Source: Planctomycetota bacterium (GTDB taxonomy: Bacteria; Planctomycetota; UBA1135; GCA-002686595). Taken from it: 64,000 bases of DNA. The stretch is taken from positions 124,001-188,000 of the forward strand of contig JADYYP010000023.1 in NCBI GenBank assembly GCA_020853575.1. Reading direction: 5' to 3'. The notes beneath the pieces are model-generated. The model was not told the DNA's origin and did not search any database. It worked only from the letters and a program-made list of their open reading frames with translations. This document shows, in pieces, positions 41,657 to 49,290 of this stretch; position 1 is the stretch's first letter; each line of letters begins with the position of its first letter. Made by a program: the position numbers and the translations under genes.

Positions 41657-41807
41657 AGGCCGTGCCGCCGGCGATCAAGCACGGCCCCCACGACGGACCT
41701 TGGCTCGCGGCGATTCCCAGGGTCGACGGGCGGTCCACGAAACAGCTTTTCACGCGCGACGCCCGGACGTGGCTGCTGCTCGCTTCCGCGGCACGCACGA
41801 GGCGCAT
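41439..41807 (-). pseudogene. 3' fragment of an outer-membrane-like protein gene
   Basis: Frame with strong GC-rich third positions from about 41700 to the stop at 41439: GTAFSNVAVDS, GILGLGVFFGGNRLHDFYAA, FGWSVFVPGVDQDDDGNADD, ending GLGPFLTIGLY. Alternating hydrophobic strands and an aromatic last residue resemble the end of an outer-membrane beta-barrel. No signal peptide or plausible complete N-terminus precedes it; the upstream ATG at 41807 gives unconvincing sequence. It lies 25 bp after the end of the PbgA-like gene on the same strand. Read as the surviving 3' end of a broken gene. Confidence 0.45.
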
Positions 41808-41832
41808 GCCCAGCCGAAGCTCGCTGGTGCGG

Positions 41833-43725
41833 TCACTTCGCGGCGCAGCGGAAATGCGTGCGCTGGCGCAGCGCTTCGCGCAGCGACTCGCGGTCGCGCT
41901 CGGTGAGCTCACTGGGTTCGTAGCGCTCGTCGAAGGCCTCGAGCTCACCGCTGGCGCGCACCACGACGTAGCGTTCGCCGGGGAGCACGGCGGCGAAGTC
42001 GCTGTAGGTCGCCATGGTCAGCACGCCGCGTGGCGCCGAGTCGAACAGCGATCGTCCGGCGCAGAAGTCCTCGGGAGGATTGGCGCATGCGAGCACACGC
42101 TCGAGCACGGTCGGCGCGACGTCGAAGTGGCTCGTCGCGTGCGTGAACGTGCGCGCCTCCTGGCCGGGCCAACGCATCAAGAACGGCACGTGCACCTGCG
42201 GCGGCGCGAAGTTCGAGTTGTGCCCCCAGTAGTTCTGGCCGAGGTCGTTGAACTCCTGACCATGGTCGCCGGTGACGATCACCAGCGTGTGGTCGAGCCG
42301 GCCGCTCGCGCGCAAAGCGTCGAGCGCGCGGCCCGCGAGCCCATCGACGAAGCGCACCGAGTTCAGGTAGCGGTTGCGAAAGGGCACGGGATCGCTGTCG
42401 GGACCGAGCGCCAGGTAGTCGACCGTCTCCAGGCTCGGGCGAAACTCGAGCGGGAAATCCGCTGGCATGTCGTAGGCGTGTGGCGCGTCCCAGAAGAGCA
42501 ACGCTAGGGTCGGTCGAGAGCTGTCACGCTGGCCGAGCCAAGCCACGAAATCGTCGGTGGCATCTATGTCGCGCTCGGCGGGAGTCGCTCCCTCGGACTC
42601 CAAGCGCAGGCCATCGATCTCGCTGAAGATCGTGACATCGAACTCGGGGCTGAAGAGCGGCGCCGAACGAAACGCGCGTACGTCGTAGCCGGCATGCGCG
42701 AACTGTTGCACGAGTGCTGCTCCGCGTCGCTCGGCGAGCACGTCATGCCAGTAGGTGCCCGGGAGCCCATAGAACAGCGAGAACATGCCGATGCGCGTGG
42801 CGTTGCCACAGCTCGAGTGGTTCTCGAAGCGCAGGCACTCGCGCGCGAACTCGGCCAGCCTCGGCGTGGCGCGCGCGTCGAGCGCGTCGGCGCGCCACGA
42901 GTCGATCACCAGCAGCAGCACATCCAGCGGGCGCTGCGGGGGACTGCAGCGCAACGGGGCCCGCGGATAGACCAGGCTCGAAGCGGCGTCGTCGTGCACG
43001 AGCTCGGCGCGCGCGACCTGCACGCCGATGCGGCGCATGAAACTGCGCGCGCTGACTTGCTTGTAGAGCGGCAAGATCCGCGCTTGGCGCGTGATCGGGA
43101 CGTAGGCCGCGGCGGTGGCCCAAACGCAAAGCGCGCTGTGCACGCAGACCACGACGACCAACGTCAGGCCTGTCCAACGCCGCGCGCGGCGGAGACGCCG
43201 CGAGCTCGCCCAGGTCCACGCCAACCTGGCTGCGAGCCCCAGCAACGCGCACAAGCCGAGCGCGATGGCCGCGAGTTTCGCGTAGGAGCGCGACGAGAAC
43301 ACGAAGGTCTCCTCGGCTGCTCCGCCGCTGACGAGGTTCCACACGCTGGCGTCGAGGTGGAAGCGGTACTGCTGGTAGACCAGCGTGTCGATCCAGGCCA
43401 GGGTCAGCGCCGCGCCGCCCAGGACCAGCCCGGCCAACGTGACCGCTCGCGGGCGCGGGATCAAAGCGGCCACGAGGACCAAGACCAGCGCGAACGCGGC
43501 GCCGAGCAAGCTGGCCTGCGCGGCGAACATCAGCACGCTGAACGCGCGCGCGCTCCAACCGCTGGCGAGCGGCGACACGGCCAAATAGCGCGTCGCGACC
43601 AGCGCGAACAACGCTCCGCCAGCGAGTCCGAACCAGACACACCAACCGAAGAGCGCGCGCCGCGGCAGCACCCGCGCGCTGAAAGCGTGGCTGGCCGCGA
43701 GGTCCGTCGAGCGCTCCGAGGTCAT
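41833..43725 (-). CDS. PbgA/YejM-like inner-membrane sulfatase-fold protein
   Basis: 630 residues. Five membrane spans in the first 240 residues with the YRFHLDASVWNLVSGG stretch that resembles DUF3413 of PbgA/YejM, then a sulfatase-type domain: LLLVIDSWRADALDARATPR, ENHSSCGNATRIGMFSLFYG, VTGDHGQEFNDLGQNYWGH and VPFLMRWPG. In Enterobacteria PbgA senses lipopolysaccharide and controls LpxC; other members of the fold transfer phosphoethanolamine or phosphoglycerol. The metal-site Asp-His pair (GDHG) is present. TATCCT lies nine bases before ATG 43725, suggesting a leaderless message. Confidence 0.82.
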   Translation of the reverse strand: MTSERSTDLAASHAFSARVLPRRALFGWCVWFGLAGGALFALVATRYLAVSPLASGWSARAFSVLMFAAQASLLGAAFALVLVLVAALIPRPRAVTLAGLVLGGAALTLAWIDTLVYQQYRFHLDASVWNLVSGGAAEETFVFSSRSYAKLAAIALGLCALLGLAARLAWTWASSRRLRRARRWTGLTLVVVVCVHSALCVWATAAAYVPITRQARILPLYKQVSARSFMRRIGVQVARAELVHDDAASSLVYPRAPLRCSPPQRPLDVLLLVIDSWRADALDARATPRLAEFARECLRFENHSSCGNATRIGMFSLFYGLPGTYWHDVLAERRGAALVQQFAHAGYDVRAFRSAPLFSPEFDVTIFSEIDGLRLESEGATPAERDIDATDDFVAWLGQRDSSRPTLALLFWDAPHAYDMPADFPLEFRPSLETVDYLALGPDSDPVPFRNRYLNSVRFVDGLAGRALDALRASGRLDHTLVIVTGDHGQEFNDLGQNYWGHNSNFAPPQVHVPFLMRWPGQEARTFTHATSHFDVAPTVLERVLACANPPEDFCAGRSLFDSAPRGVLTMATYSDFAAVLPGERYVVVRASGELEAFDERYEPSELTERDRESLREALRQRTHFRCAAK

Positions 43726-43734
43726 CACCGGCGG

Positions 43735-43740
43735 AGGATA
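43735..43740 (-). promoter_or_regulatory. -10-like hexamer ahead of the PbgA-like gene
   Basis: TATCCT on the minus strand, nine bases before the ATG. TTGACA occurs only three bases further upstream, too close to serve as its -35. Confidence 0.35.
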
Positions 43741-43804
43741 GCCTGTCAACTCCGCGCGCCGCGCGCCGTGCCGCTTTCGCGCGCCGCCGCGCGCGGCCCG
43801 CGCC

Positions 43805-44539
43805 TCAACGCACGTACTCGTCGAGGTACAGCGGCAGCATCTTGCGCCAGGTGGTCCAATCGTGCGGCCACTCGGGGCCCCATTCGACGACACGGTTGGG
43901 GACGTTGCGTCGACCGAGCACATCGGCGACGCGCCACGACTGCTCGGGCTCCTCGGCCTTGCCTTGTCCGTGCGTCAAGAGCACGAAGCGCTGGCGCAGC
44001 CGCTCGAGGTGCGGTCCCTCGCTCATGTCGCGCAGGAAGCGCGTGGGCGTGTTGAAGTGGTGGTCGCTGGTCGGCTCACCGTCCATGAACTTGGCCAAGT
44101 CGTAGGTGCCGCTCATGCACACCGCGAGCTTGAACACGTCGGGATGGCGGCACACCGCGGCGAGCGCCTGGTAGGCGCCGATCGACGCCCCGGCGGTGAC
44201 GACCTCGATCCCCGGATCGCGGCAATCCTGGCGGATCAGCGGCACCAGCTCGTGATACACGAAGGCGTCGAACTTCTGCTGCGCGCGCGCCGCGAAGTCG
44301 GCCTGGTTGGATTCGCCGAGCAGCGCTTGTCCGGCGGTCGAGTCGCACGAGTAGACCTTGATGCGCTGCGCCGCGATCAAGGGCTCGAGCACGTCGATCA
44401 TCCAAAAGCGCTCGATCTCCTCGGCGTCGCCGCCGGCGGTGGGGAACAGCAGCACCGGCGTGCCCATCACGCCCCAGCGGCAGACCTTGATCTGCCGGCC
44501 CAAACGTTCGGAGTGCCAGTTCTCGGTTTGCTTGGTCAT
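43805..44539 (-). CDS. Alpha/beta-hydrolase esterase (esterase D-like)
   Basis: 244 residues, alpha/beta-hydrolase fold with nucleophile elbow GASIGAY (Ser about 119), an oxyanion segment PVLLFPTAGGDAEEIERFW and a C-terminal His in WGPEWPHDWTTW. Belongs to the esterase/S-formylglutathione-hydrolase-like group; no signal peptide, so cytoplasmic. It starts four bases after the stop of the ATP-grasp gene and is surely co-expressed with it. Inference: it releases or transfers an acyl or peptidyl product of the ligase. Confidence 0.82.
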   Translation of the reverse strand: MTKQTENWHSERLGRQIKVCRWGVMGTPVLLFPTAGGDAEEIERFWMIDVLEPLIAAQRIKVYSCDSTAGQALLGESNQADFAARAQQKFDAFVYHELVPLIRQDCRDPGIEVVTAGASIGAYQALAAVCRHPDVFKLAVCMSGTYDLAKFMDGEPTSDHHFNTPTRFLRDMSEGPHLERLRQRFVLLTHGQGKAEEPEQSWRVADVLGRRNVPNRVVEWGPEWPHDWTTWRKMLPLYLDEYVR

Positions 44540-44543
44540 CGCA

Positions 44544-45842
44544 CTACTTCTTGCTCGACGCGGGCTTCTTCTTCGCCGCTTTGGGCGCCGCGGCCAACGC
44601 GGCGCGCTCGGCGGCGTCCTCTTGGCGCCAGACTTGGAGCTCGTTCCAGAAGTGCTCGGTGAACGCGTCCCATTCGTGCTTGGGGAACAGTGCCTCGACC
44701 TTCTTGCGCACCGCGGTCTTGGCGCGCTCGCTGCCGAAGAAGTTCCAGGCGACCTCGTCGAGGTGCGCCAAGTGCTTGGCGCAGAATTCCTCGAAGCGCT
44801 CGGCCTCCATGCGCTCGCACGCGAGCTTGGCGTACTGCGTGAGCTTCTCGCGGTACGGCAGGTCCTTGTCGGCGATGTCGAAGAACGGCTGCCAATCCTG
44901 ATTGATGCGCAGGCGCTTCTTGGTGGCCGCGACGTACAGCGCCCAACGCAATTTCGACTTCACCAACCAGGGGAAATGGCGGTGCAAGCTGGTGACCTGG
45001 CTGTCGGGACAGGGGTTGGCGAAGTCGATCGGATACCACTCGCCCTTCTCGTACAGCGCTTCGCAGGAGTTGAAGTCCCAGTTGAAGAAGGCGTTGATCG
45101 TCAGCGTGATGTCGCGCAGGACGTCGAGCGTCTCGTTCGGCAAGTAGTCCTTGTCGTTGAGGTAGCGCTGGTGCAGCGGCGCGCTCGGGTCGTAGCGGAT
45201 GACCTTCGTCTGGGGCCCGAGCCCGATGCAGCGGCAGAAGTGCTCGTGCGGCAGCACGCCCTTCTGGAGGTGCATGATCAGCTTGCCGGACTTCTCGTAG
45301 GCCTCGCGCAACGCGCTCTCGTCGTCGACCTTGCTGACGCCCACCCAGCCGCCGCCGTCGAAGGGCTTCATGAACATCGGGTAGCCCACCGACGCGCCCA
45401 CCTGCCCCAGATCGAACAGCTTGGCGTAGCGCACGAGCGTGGTCTGCAGATCGGGCTTCTCTTCGTAGCTCTTGGGCGGCACGAGCCAGGTCTCGGGGAT
45501 CGGCAGGCCGAGCCGGATCATCGCGCAGTAGGTGGTGTGCTTCTCGTTGGCCTGCACCGACCAAGGGTTGTTGAAGACGTACACGCCGTTGAGGATCGTG
45601 GCCTTCTTGATCCACTCGCGACTGACGTGATACCAGTGCGTGAGGCGGTCGATCACCAGGTCGTAGCGCGCCGGCTGGCGCAGGTCGAAGGGCTCGATCG
45701 TGACGCGTTCGATCTCGAACGAAACGCTGTCGTTGCCGAGCGCCAACTGGAGATCGAGGTCCTTGACGAGCTCCTCGAAACAGATCGGCCAGCAGGTGTC
45801 TGCGCCGAGCGACAAACCGATGCGACGGGTGATCTTGGCCAC
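44544..45842 (-). CDS. ATP-grasp ligase, RimK-like (first of four)
   Basis: 432 residues. ATP-grasp fold: MFMKPFDGGGWVGVSKV holds the ATP-binding Lys and glycine-rich loop, GKLIMHLQKGV the hinge, and WYPIDFANPCPDS the metal-binding acidic/Asn end. The N-terminal part (about 1-120) is a preATP-grasp domain. The C-terminus ends in a Lys/Ala-rich tail (AAPKAAKKKPASSKK). It diverges from the three other ATP-grasp genes in the cluster. GTG 45842 is preceded by GAGGAG at good spacing. ATP-grasp ligases join a carboxylate to an amine, alcohol or thiol through acyl phosphate. Confidence 0.85.
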   Translation of the reverse strand: MAKITRRIGLSLGADTCWPICFEELVKDLDLQLALGNDSVSFEIERVTIEPFDLRQPARYDLVIDRLTHWYHVSREWIKKATILNGVYVFNNPWSVQANEKHTTYCAMIRLGLPIPETWLVPPKSYEEKPDLQTTLVRYAKLFDLGQVGASVGYPMFMKPFDGGGWVGVSKVDDESALREAYEKSGKLIMHLQKGVLPHEHFCRCIGLGPQTKVIRYDPSAPLHQRYLNDKDYLPNETLDVLRDITLTINAFFNWDFNSCEALYEKGEWYPIDFANPCPDSQVTSLHRHFPWLVKSKLRWALYVAATKKRLRINQDWQPFFDIADKDLPYREKLTQYAKLACERMEAERFEEFCAKHLAHLDEVAWNFFGSERAKTAVRKKVEALFPKHEWDAFTEHFWNELQVWRQEDAAERAALAAAPKAAKKKPASSKK

Positions 45843-46035
45843 GCGGAGTCTCCTCTTTGCGGGTTGGGGGGGCGGGAGTCTAGCAGCCCTGGGCGGGTCT
45901 TTGGCGCCGCTCGGGAGTGCCTGGCGCGCGACCCGTCACGCGGCTCGGCGCTGGACTGCGGCGCGGCGCACGAACTCGCGCTAGGCTGGCCCCGCGGCTC
46001 GTTCCACTGGTCCCGTTCCCCTAGGAGTTTCCCCG
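45843..46035. promoter_or_regulatory. Divergent regulatory region, ATP-grasp / TlpA genes
   Basis: 193 bp. GAGGAG before the minus-strand GTG and TAGGAG at about 46021-46026 before ATG 46036 show both messages have normal leaders. TAGGCT near 45982 is a possible -10 for the plus-strand gene. No operator-like palindrome stands out. Confidence 0.35.
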
Positions 46036-47100
46036 ATGCTTCGCTCTCTCGCCGTCGTCGCTGCGACGCTCGCGCCGTTGTATTCCACCGCCCTCGCGCA
46101 GGACTCGAAGCCGGCGGCGGAGAAGCCGGCTGTCACGCTCAAGCCCGGCGACCCGGCTCCGGCGCTGACGGTCGAGGCCTGGATCAAGGGCGCGCCGGTC
46201 GAGCGCTTCGAGCCCGGCCGCGTGTACGTGGTCGAGTTCTGGGCCACGTGGTGCGGTCCGTGCATCGCGTCGATGCCGCACCTCTCGGCGCTCCAGCGCG
46301 AATACCGCGCGCAAGGCGTGACGCTGATCGGCATGACCAGTGTCGACAAGAACAACCCGCTCGAGGCGGTGAAGAAGATGGTCGCCGAGAAGGGCGACGG
46401 GATGGACTACAGCGTTGCCTGGGACGTCGAGCGCAAGACCAACGCTGCCTTCATGAAGGCCGCGGGGCAGAACGGCATCCCGTGCTCGTTCTTGATCGAC
46501 AAGCAAGGACATGTGGCCTACATCGGCCACCCGCTGTTCCTCGACGAGCCGCTGGCGGGCGTGGTCGCCGGCACCTGGAACGTGGCCAACGTCGAAGCCT
46601 ACTCGGCCTTGCAGGCCGACTATTGGTCGTGGCGTGGCAAAGCCAAGAAGGACCCCAAGGGCGCCTTGGCCTTCATCGCCGAGCTCGAGTCGAAGCACCC
46701 CAAGCTGGCGCACCTGACGACGCAGATGAAGTACGACGCGGCCGTTGCCGCCGGTGACAGCGCGACCGCGCGCCGCGTCGCCGCTCAGCTGGTCGACGAA
46801 GCGATCGCCCAGAAAAATGCCAGCGCGCTGAACGCGCTCGCCTGGCCGATCGTCGATCCGGACGCCAAGGTCGAGTCGCGCGACCTCGAACTCGCGCTGC
46901 GCGCCGCGCAGGCCGCCGTCGAGCTCACCGGCTCGAAGGACGCCGCGATCCTCGACACCTTGGCGCGCGTCTACTTCTGGAAGGGCGACATGAAGCGCGC
47001 GATCGAGCTGCAGACGCAGGCCCTCGACGCCGCCAAGGAAGGCATGCGCGCTGATCTGCAGAAGACGCTCGACGAGTACAAGGCCAAGAGCTCGTCGTAG
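46036..47100 (+). CDS. TlpA-like periplasmic thioredoxin with TPR tail
   Basis: 354 residues. Signal peptide (VVAATLAPLYSTALAQ), then a TlpA/ResA-type thioredoxin domain with FWATWCGPCIASMPHL (active CxxC about 72-76) and cis-Pro segment GIPCSFLIDKQG, followed by a helical C-terminal half (about 190-354) resembling TPR (AAILDTLARVYFWKGDMKRA). Periplasmic disulfide reductase or bacterioferritin-comigratory-type protein. It lies inside the ATP-grasp cluster but on the opposite strand, flanked by its own terminator, so its link to that system is uncertain. Confidence 0.85.
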   Translation: MLRSLAVVAATLAPLYSTALAQDSKPAAEKPAVTLKPGDPAPALTVEAWIKGAPVERFEPGRVYVVEFWATWCGPCIASMPHLSALQREYRAQGVTLIGMTSVDKNNPLEAVKKMVAEKGDGMDYSVAWDVERKTNAAFMKAAGQNGIPCSFLIDKQGHVAYIGHPLFLDEPLAGVVAGTWNVANVEAYSALQADYWSWRGKAKKDPKGALAFIAELESKHPKLAHLTTQMKYDAAVAAGDSATARRVAAQLVDEAIAQKNASALNALAWPIVDPDAKVESRDLELALRAAQAAVELTGSKDAAILDTLARVYFWKGDMKRAIELQTQALDAAKEGMRADLQKTLDEYKAKSSS

Positions 47101-47150
47101 CCGTTCGCGCGAGGATCCGCGCGCGCGTGCGGCGGCGCGCAGGATCGAAA

Positions 47151-47194
47151 GCAGCGCCGCCCCAGCGAGCGTCACTCGCGCGGGGCGGCGCTGC
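47151..47194. terminator. Strong bidirectional terminator hairpin
   Basis: 13-bp perfect stem GCAGCGCCGCCCC (47151-47163) with GGGGCGGCGCTGC (47182-47194); the 18-base loop holds an inner GCGAG/CTCGC stem. It separates convergent genes. On the minus strand TTTCG follows, a minimal U-tract. Confidence 0.65.
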
Positions 47195-47215
47195 GCATTC
47201 AGCTGAGCGCGTCGC

Positions 47216-48352
47216 TCACTCGTACACCATCCACAGCTGTCCCGGCGCGAGCCACGACAAGCCCTCGCGCAGTCGGTCGCGCCAGTTCTCCCAGTTGTGG
47301 CCGTCGCGCGCCTCGGTGAACTTCACCTGCATGCCGGTCGATTGCAACAGCGGCACGATCGAGCGGTTGTAGTAGATCAGGCCCTCGTAGATGCCGCAGG
47401 AGAGGTAGACGTTGTCGGCCGGGCGTCCGGGGCGCGCGCGGAAATCGCTCATGAAGCGCACCACCGGATCGAACACCGGCCCGCGGTCGTGGTGCCCGAT
47501 ATCGGTGAACACGAACGAGCCCGACTGCAGCATCAGGTTGCCGAACACTCCGGGGCGGCGCCAAGCCGCGGCCAGCGACGCCACGCCGCCGAAGCTGGCG
47601 CCCATCAGGCAGCGCGCGGCCGGCTGCGGCACGAGTGGATAGCGCGCTTCCATCATCGGCAGGAGCTCGTCGACCAGGAAGCGCGCATGACGCTCGTCGT
47701 CGGCGTACTCGATCAGGCGATTGTTCGACTGGATCAGCGCGACGATCATCGGCTGCACTTCGAGCCGGTGGATCAAGTTGTCGAGCACCGTGCGCAGGCT
47801 GGCGAATTTGAGGTAGTCCGGGCCGTCGTGCGCGATCAACAATGGATAGCGGCGGCTGGTGCGGAAGCGCGCCGGCAGATACACCAGCACCGAGCGCGTG
47901 TCGCCGAACGCCGAGCTCGAGAGCGATTGCTCTTGGATCTCGCCCAGCCGCGCCTCGTGGTCGTGCTGCGCCCAGTCGGGCTGCGCATAGCCCGCGCCGT
48001 AGACCACCGAATTCGCGCCGTAGGGATCGCGCGCCAGGTTCTCGTTGAGCGGGTCCTGGATCAGTTGATGGTGGCCACCGCGCACGAGCTCGAGCTTGTA
48101 CTCGACGCGCGAGCCCTCGGGGATGTCGATCGAGAGCGTCCACAGCGGCGAGTCGTGGAAGCGCTGGAACTTCTGCGAGGTCGGCAAGCCGGAGATCCAA
48201 TGGCGCAGGCGCACCTCCTCGGCGGCGCCGACGAACACGAAGGTCACCGTGCGGCCTTCGACGATCGGGAACTTGCGCGAGCGCAGGAAGGCGTCGATGT
48301 CCGCCGCGTGCAGGACGTGCTTGGACTCGAGCTCGCGCAGCGCGCCGTTCAT
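47216..48352 (-). CDS. Enterochelin-esterase-like hydrolase with N-terminal early-set/CBM48-like domain
   Basis: 378 residues. Residues about 30-120 form an immunoglobulin-like early-set domain of the glycogen-binding/CBM48 type (VTFVFVGAAEEVRLRHWISG, WTLSIDIPEGSRVEYKLELV, QDPLNENLARDPYGANSVVY), as in Fes-type esterases. The catalytic alpha/beta-hydrolase has SVLVYLPARF, nucleophile GASFGGVASL (Ser about 253) and His in DGHNWENWRDRL. No signal peptide. Its ATG overlaps the stop of the S51-like gene (ATGA). The domain pairing fits hydrolysis of an ester on a peptide- or sugar-linked product. Confidence 0.85.
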   Translation of the reverse strand: MNGALRELESKHVLHAADIDAFLRSRKFPIVEGRTVTFVFVGAAEEVRLRHWISGLPTSQKFQRFHDSPLWTLSIDIPEGSRVEYKLELVRGGHHQLIQDPLNENLARDPYGANSVVYGAGYAQPDWAQHDHEARLGEIQEQSLSSSAFGDTRSVLVYLPARFRTSRRYPLLIAHDGPDYLKFASLRTVLDNLIHRLEVQPMIVALIQSNNRLIEYADDERHARFLVDELLPMMEARYPLVPQPAARCLMGASFGGVASLAAAWRRPGVFGNLMLQSGSFVFTDIGHHDRGPVFDPVVRFMSDFRARPGRPADNVYLSCGIYEGLIYYNRSIVPLLQSTGMQVKFTEARDGHNWENWRDRLREGLSWLAPGQLWMVYE

Positions 48353-49290
48353 GCGCCCACCTCGAGCAGCTCGCCGCTGGTGGTCAGCTTGCGCGTGCCC
48401 GACTGACCGCTCCAGCGTCCGTCGCGCCAGTCCATGCGCGTGCAGGGCCAGAGCGCGGCGCACACGGCCGGTTCGAAGCGGCGCGCGAAGAGCGCCACCC
48501 GCGTGCGGTCGTCGAGATGCAGGCGCTTGTCGGCGTGTGGCAGCGCCACCACGCCTTGCACGGCGCTCAGGCCGACCTCCAGCACTTCGGCGTCGCCCGC
48601 GCCCTGTGGCGGACGGTCGTGGAACACCACCACGCGCTCGGTGACCACCATCGCGCCCGCCGACCAAGCCAGGATGGGCTGCTCGCGCAAGAGATCGAGC
48701 ACCCCGAACAGCCGCAGGCGGTTGAGCAGGATCGCGACGTGCCCGCCGGCGATGCACAAGGCCGAGCTGGAGTCCAGCACGTCCTTGATCTCGCGCCGAT
48801 GGCGCGCGACGTGCTCGCGTTCCTGCGGCTTCCAGCGCTGCGCGAACTCGACGTGCACCTCGCGCACGCGCTGCACGTGCTCGTCGTCGAGCCGCCGCAC
48901 GGCGTCGATCGCTCCGCGCACCTCGGGCTCGATCAGTCCGGCGTAGCCTGGCAAGGACTCGCGGCGCAACAGCTCGCGCGCTGCTTCCATCAGGTGCGAG
49001 AGCCGCACGCGGTAGAGCTCCTGCAGCTTGCGCAACCTGTCGTGGCGCGCGCGCATCGCCGTCGCGAGCTCGGGGTCGCAGCGGTACACGTCCTCGGTGC
49101 GCTCGAACAATCCGAGGTTGTAGGTGCGGTTGTGCAGGTGCGCCGCGAGCTCCTGGTCCTCGCGCTCGCGCTCCTCCCAACCCGCGGTGACCGAGGCGAT
49201 GCGCCCGCGGACGCCCAGCGAGTCCACGGCGTCCTTGAGCGTCGGCTGGAGACGCTGCGGACCGAGCAGGACGACGTTGGAGCGCACCAT
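48349..49290 (-). CDS. S51-peptidase / class I glutamine-amidotransferase-like protein
   Basis: 313 residues. Central segment ALCIAGGHVAILLNRLRLFG and ILAWSAGAMVVTERVVVFHD resembles the nucleophile region of dipeptidase E and cyanophycinase (Ser in GxSAGA), and ALPHADKRLHLDD follows as a candidate His block. The first 170 residues are helical and Arg/Glu-rich, without match. Stop and start share bases with both neighbours (TGATG upstream, ATGA downstream), so it is the middle gene of ATP-grasp / S51-like / esterase. A peptidase of this type beside a ligase suggests trimming of a peptide or isopeptide product. Confidence 0.7.
   Translation of the reverse strand: MVRSNVVLLGPQRLQPTLKDAVDSLGVRGRIASVTAGWEEREREDQELAAHLHNRTYNLGLFERTEDVYRCDPELATAMRARHDRLRKLQELYRVRLSHLMEAARELLRRESLPGYAGLIEPEVRGAIDAVRRLDDEHVQRVREVHVEFAQRWKPQEREHVARHRREIKDVLDSSSALCIAGGHVAILLNRLRLFGVLDLLREQPILAWSAGAMVVTERVVVFHDRPPQGAGDAEVLEVGLSAVQGVVALPHADKRLHLDDRTRVALFARRFEPAVCAALWPCTRMDWRDGRWSGQSGTRKLTTSGELLEVGA

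Noticed and set aside
43744..43749. TTGACA on the minus strand as the -35 of the PbgA-like gene
   Set aside because: It lies three bases from the TATCCT hexamer; a -35 needs about 17 bases of spacing.
46036..47100. TlpA-like gene as a core member of the ATP-grasp system
   Set aside because: It is on the opposite strand, exported, with its own ribosome site and a strong terminator; proximity alone does not justify membership.
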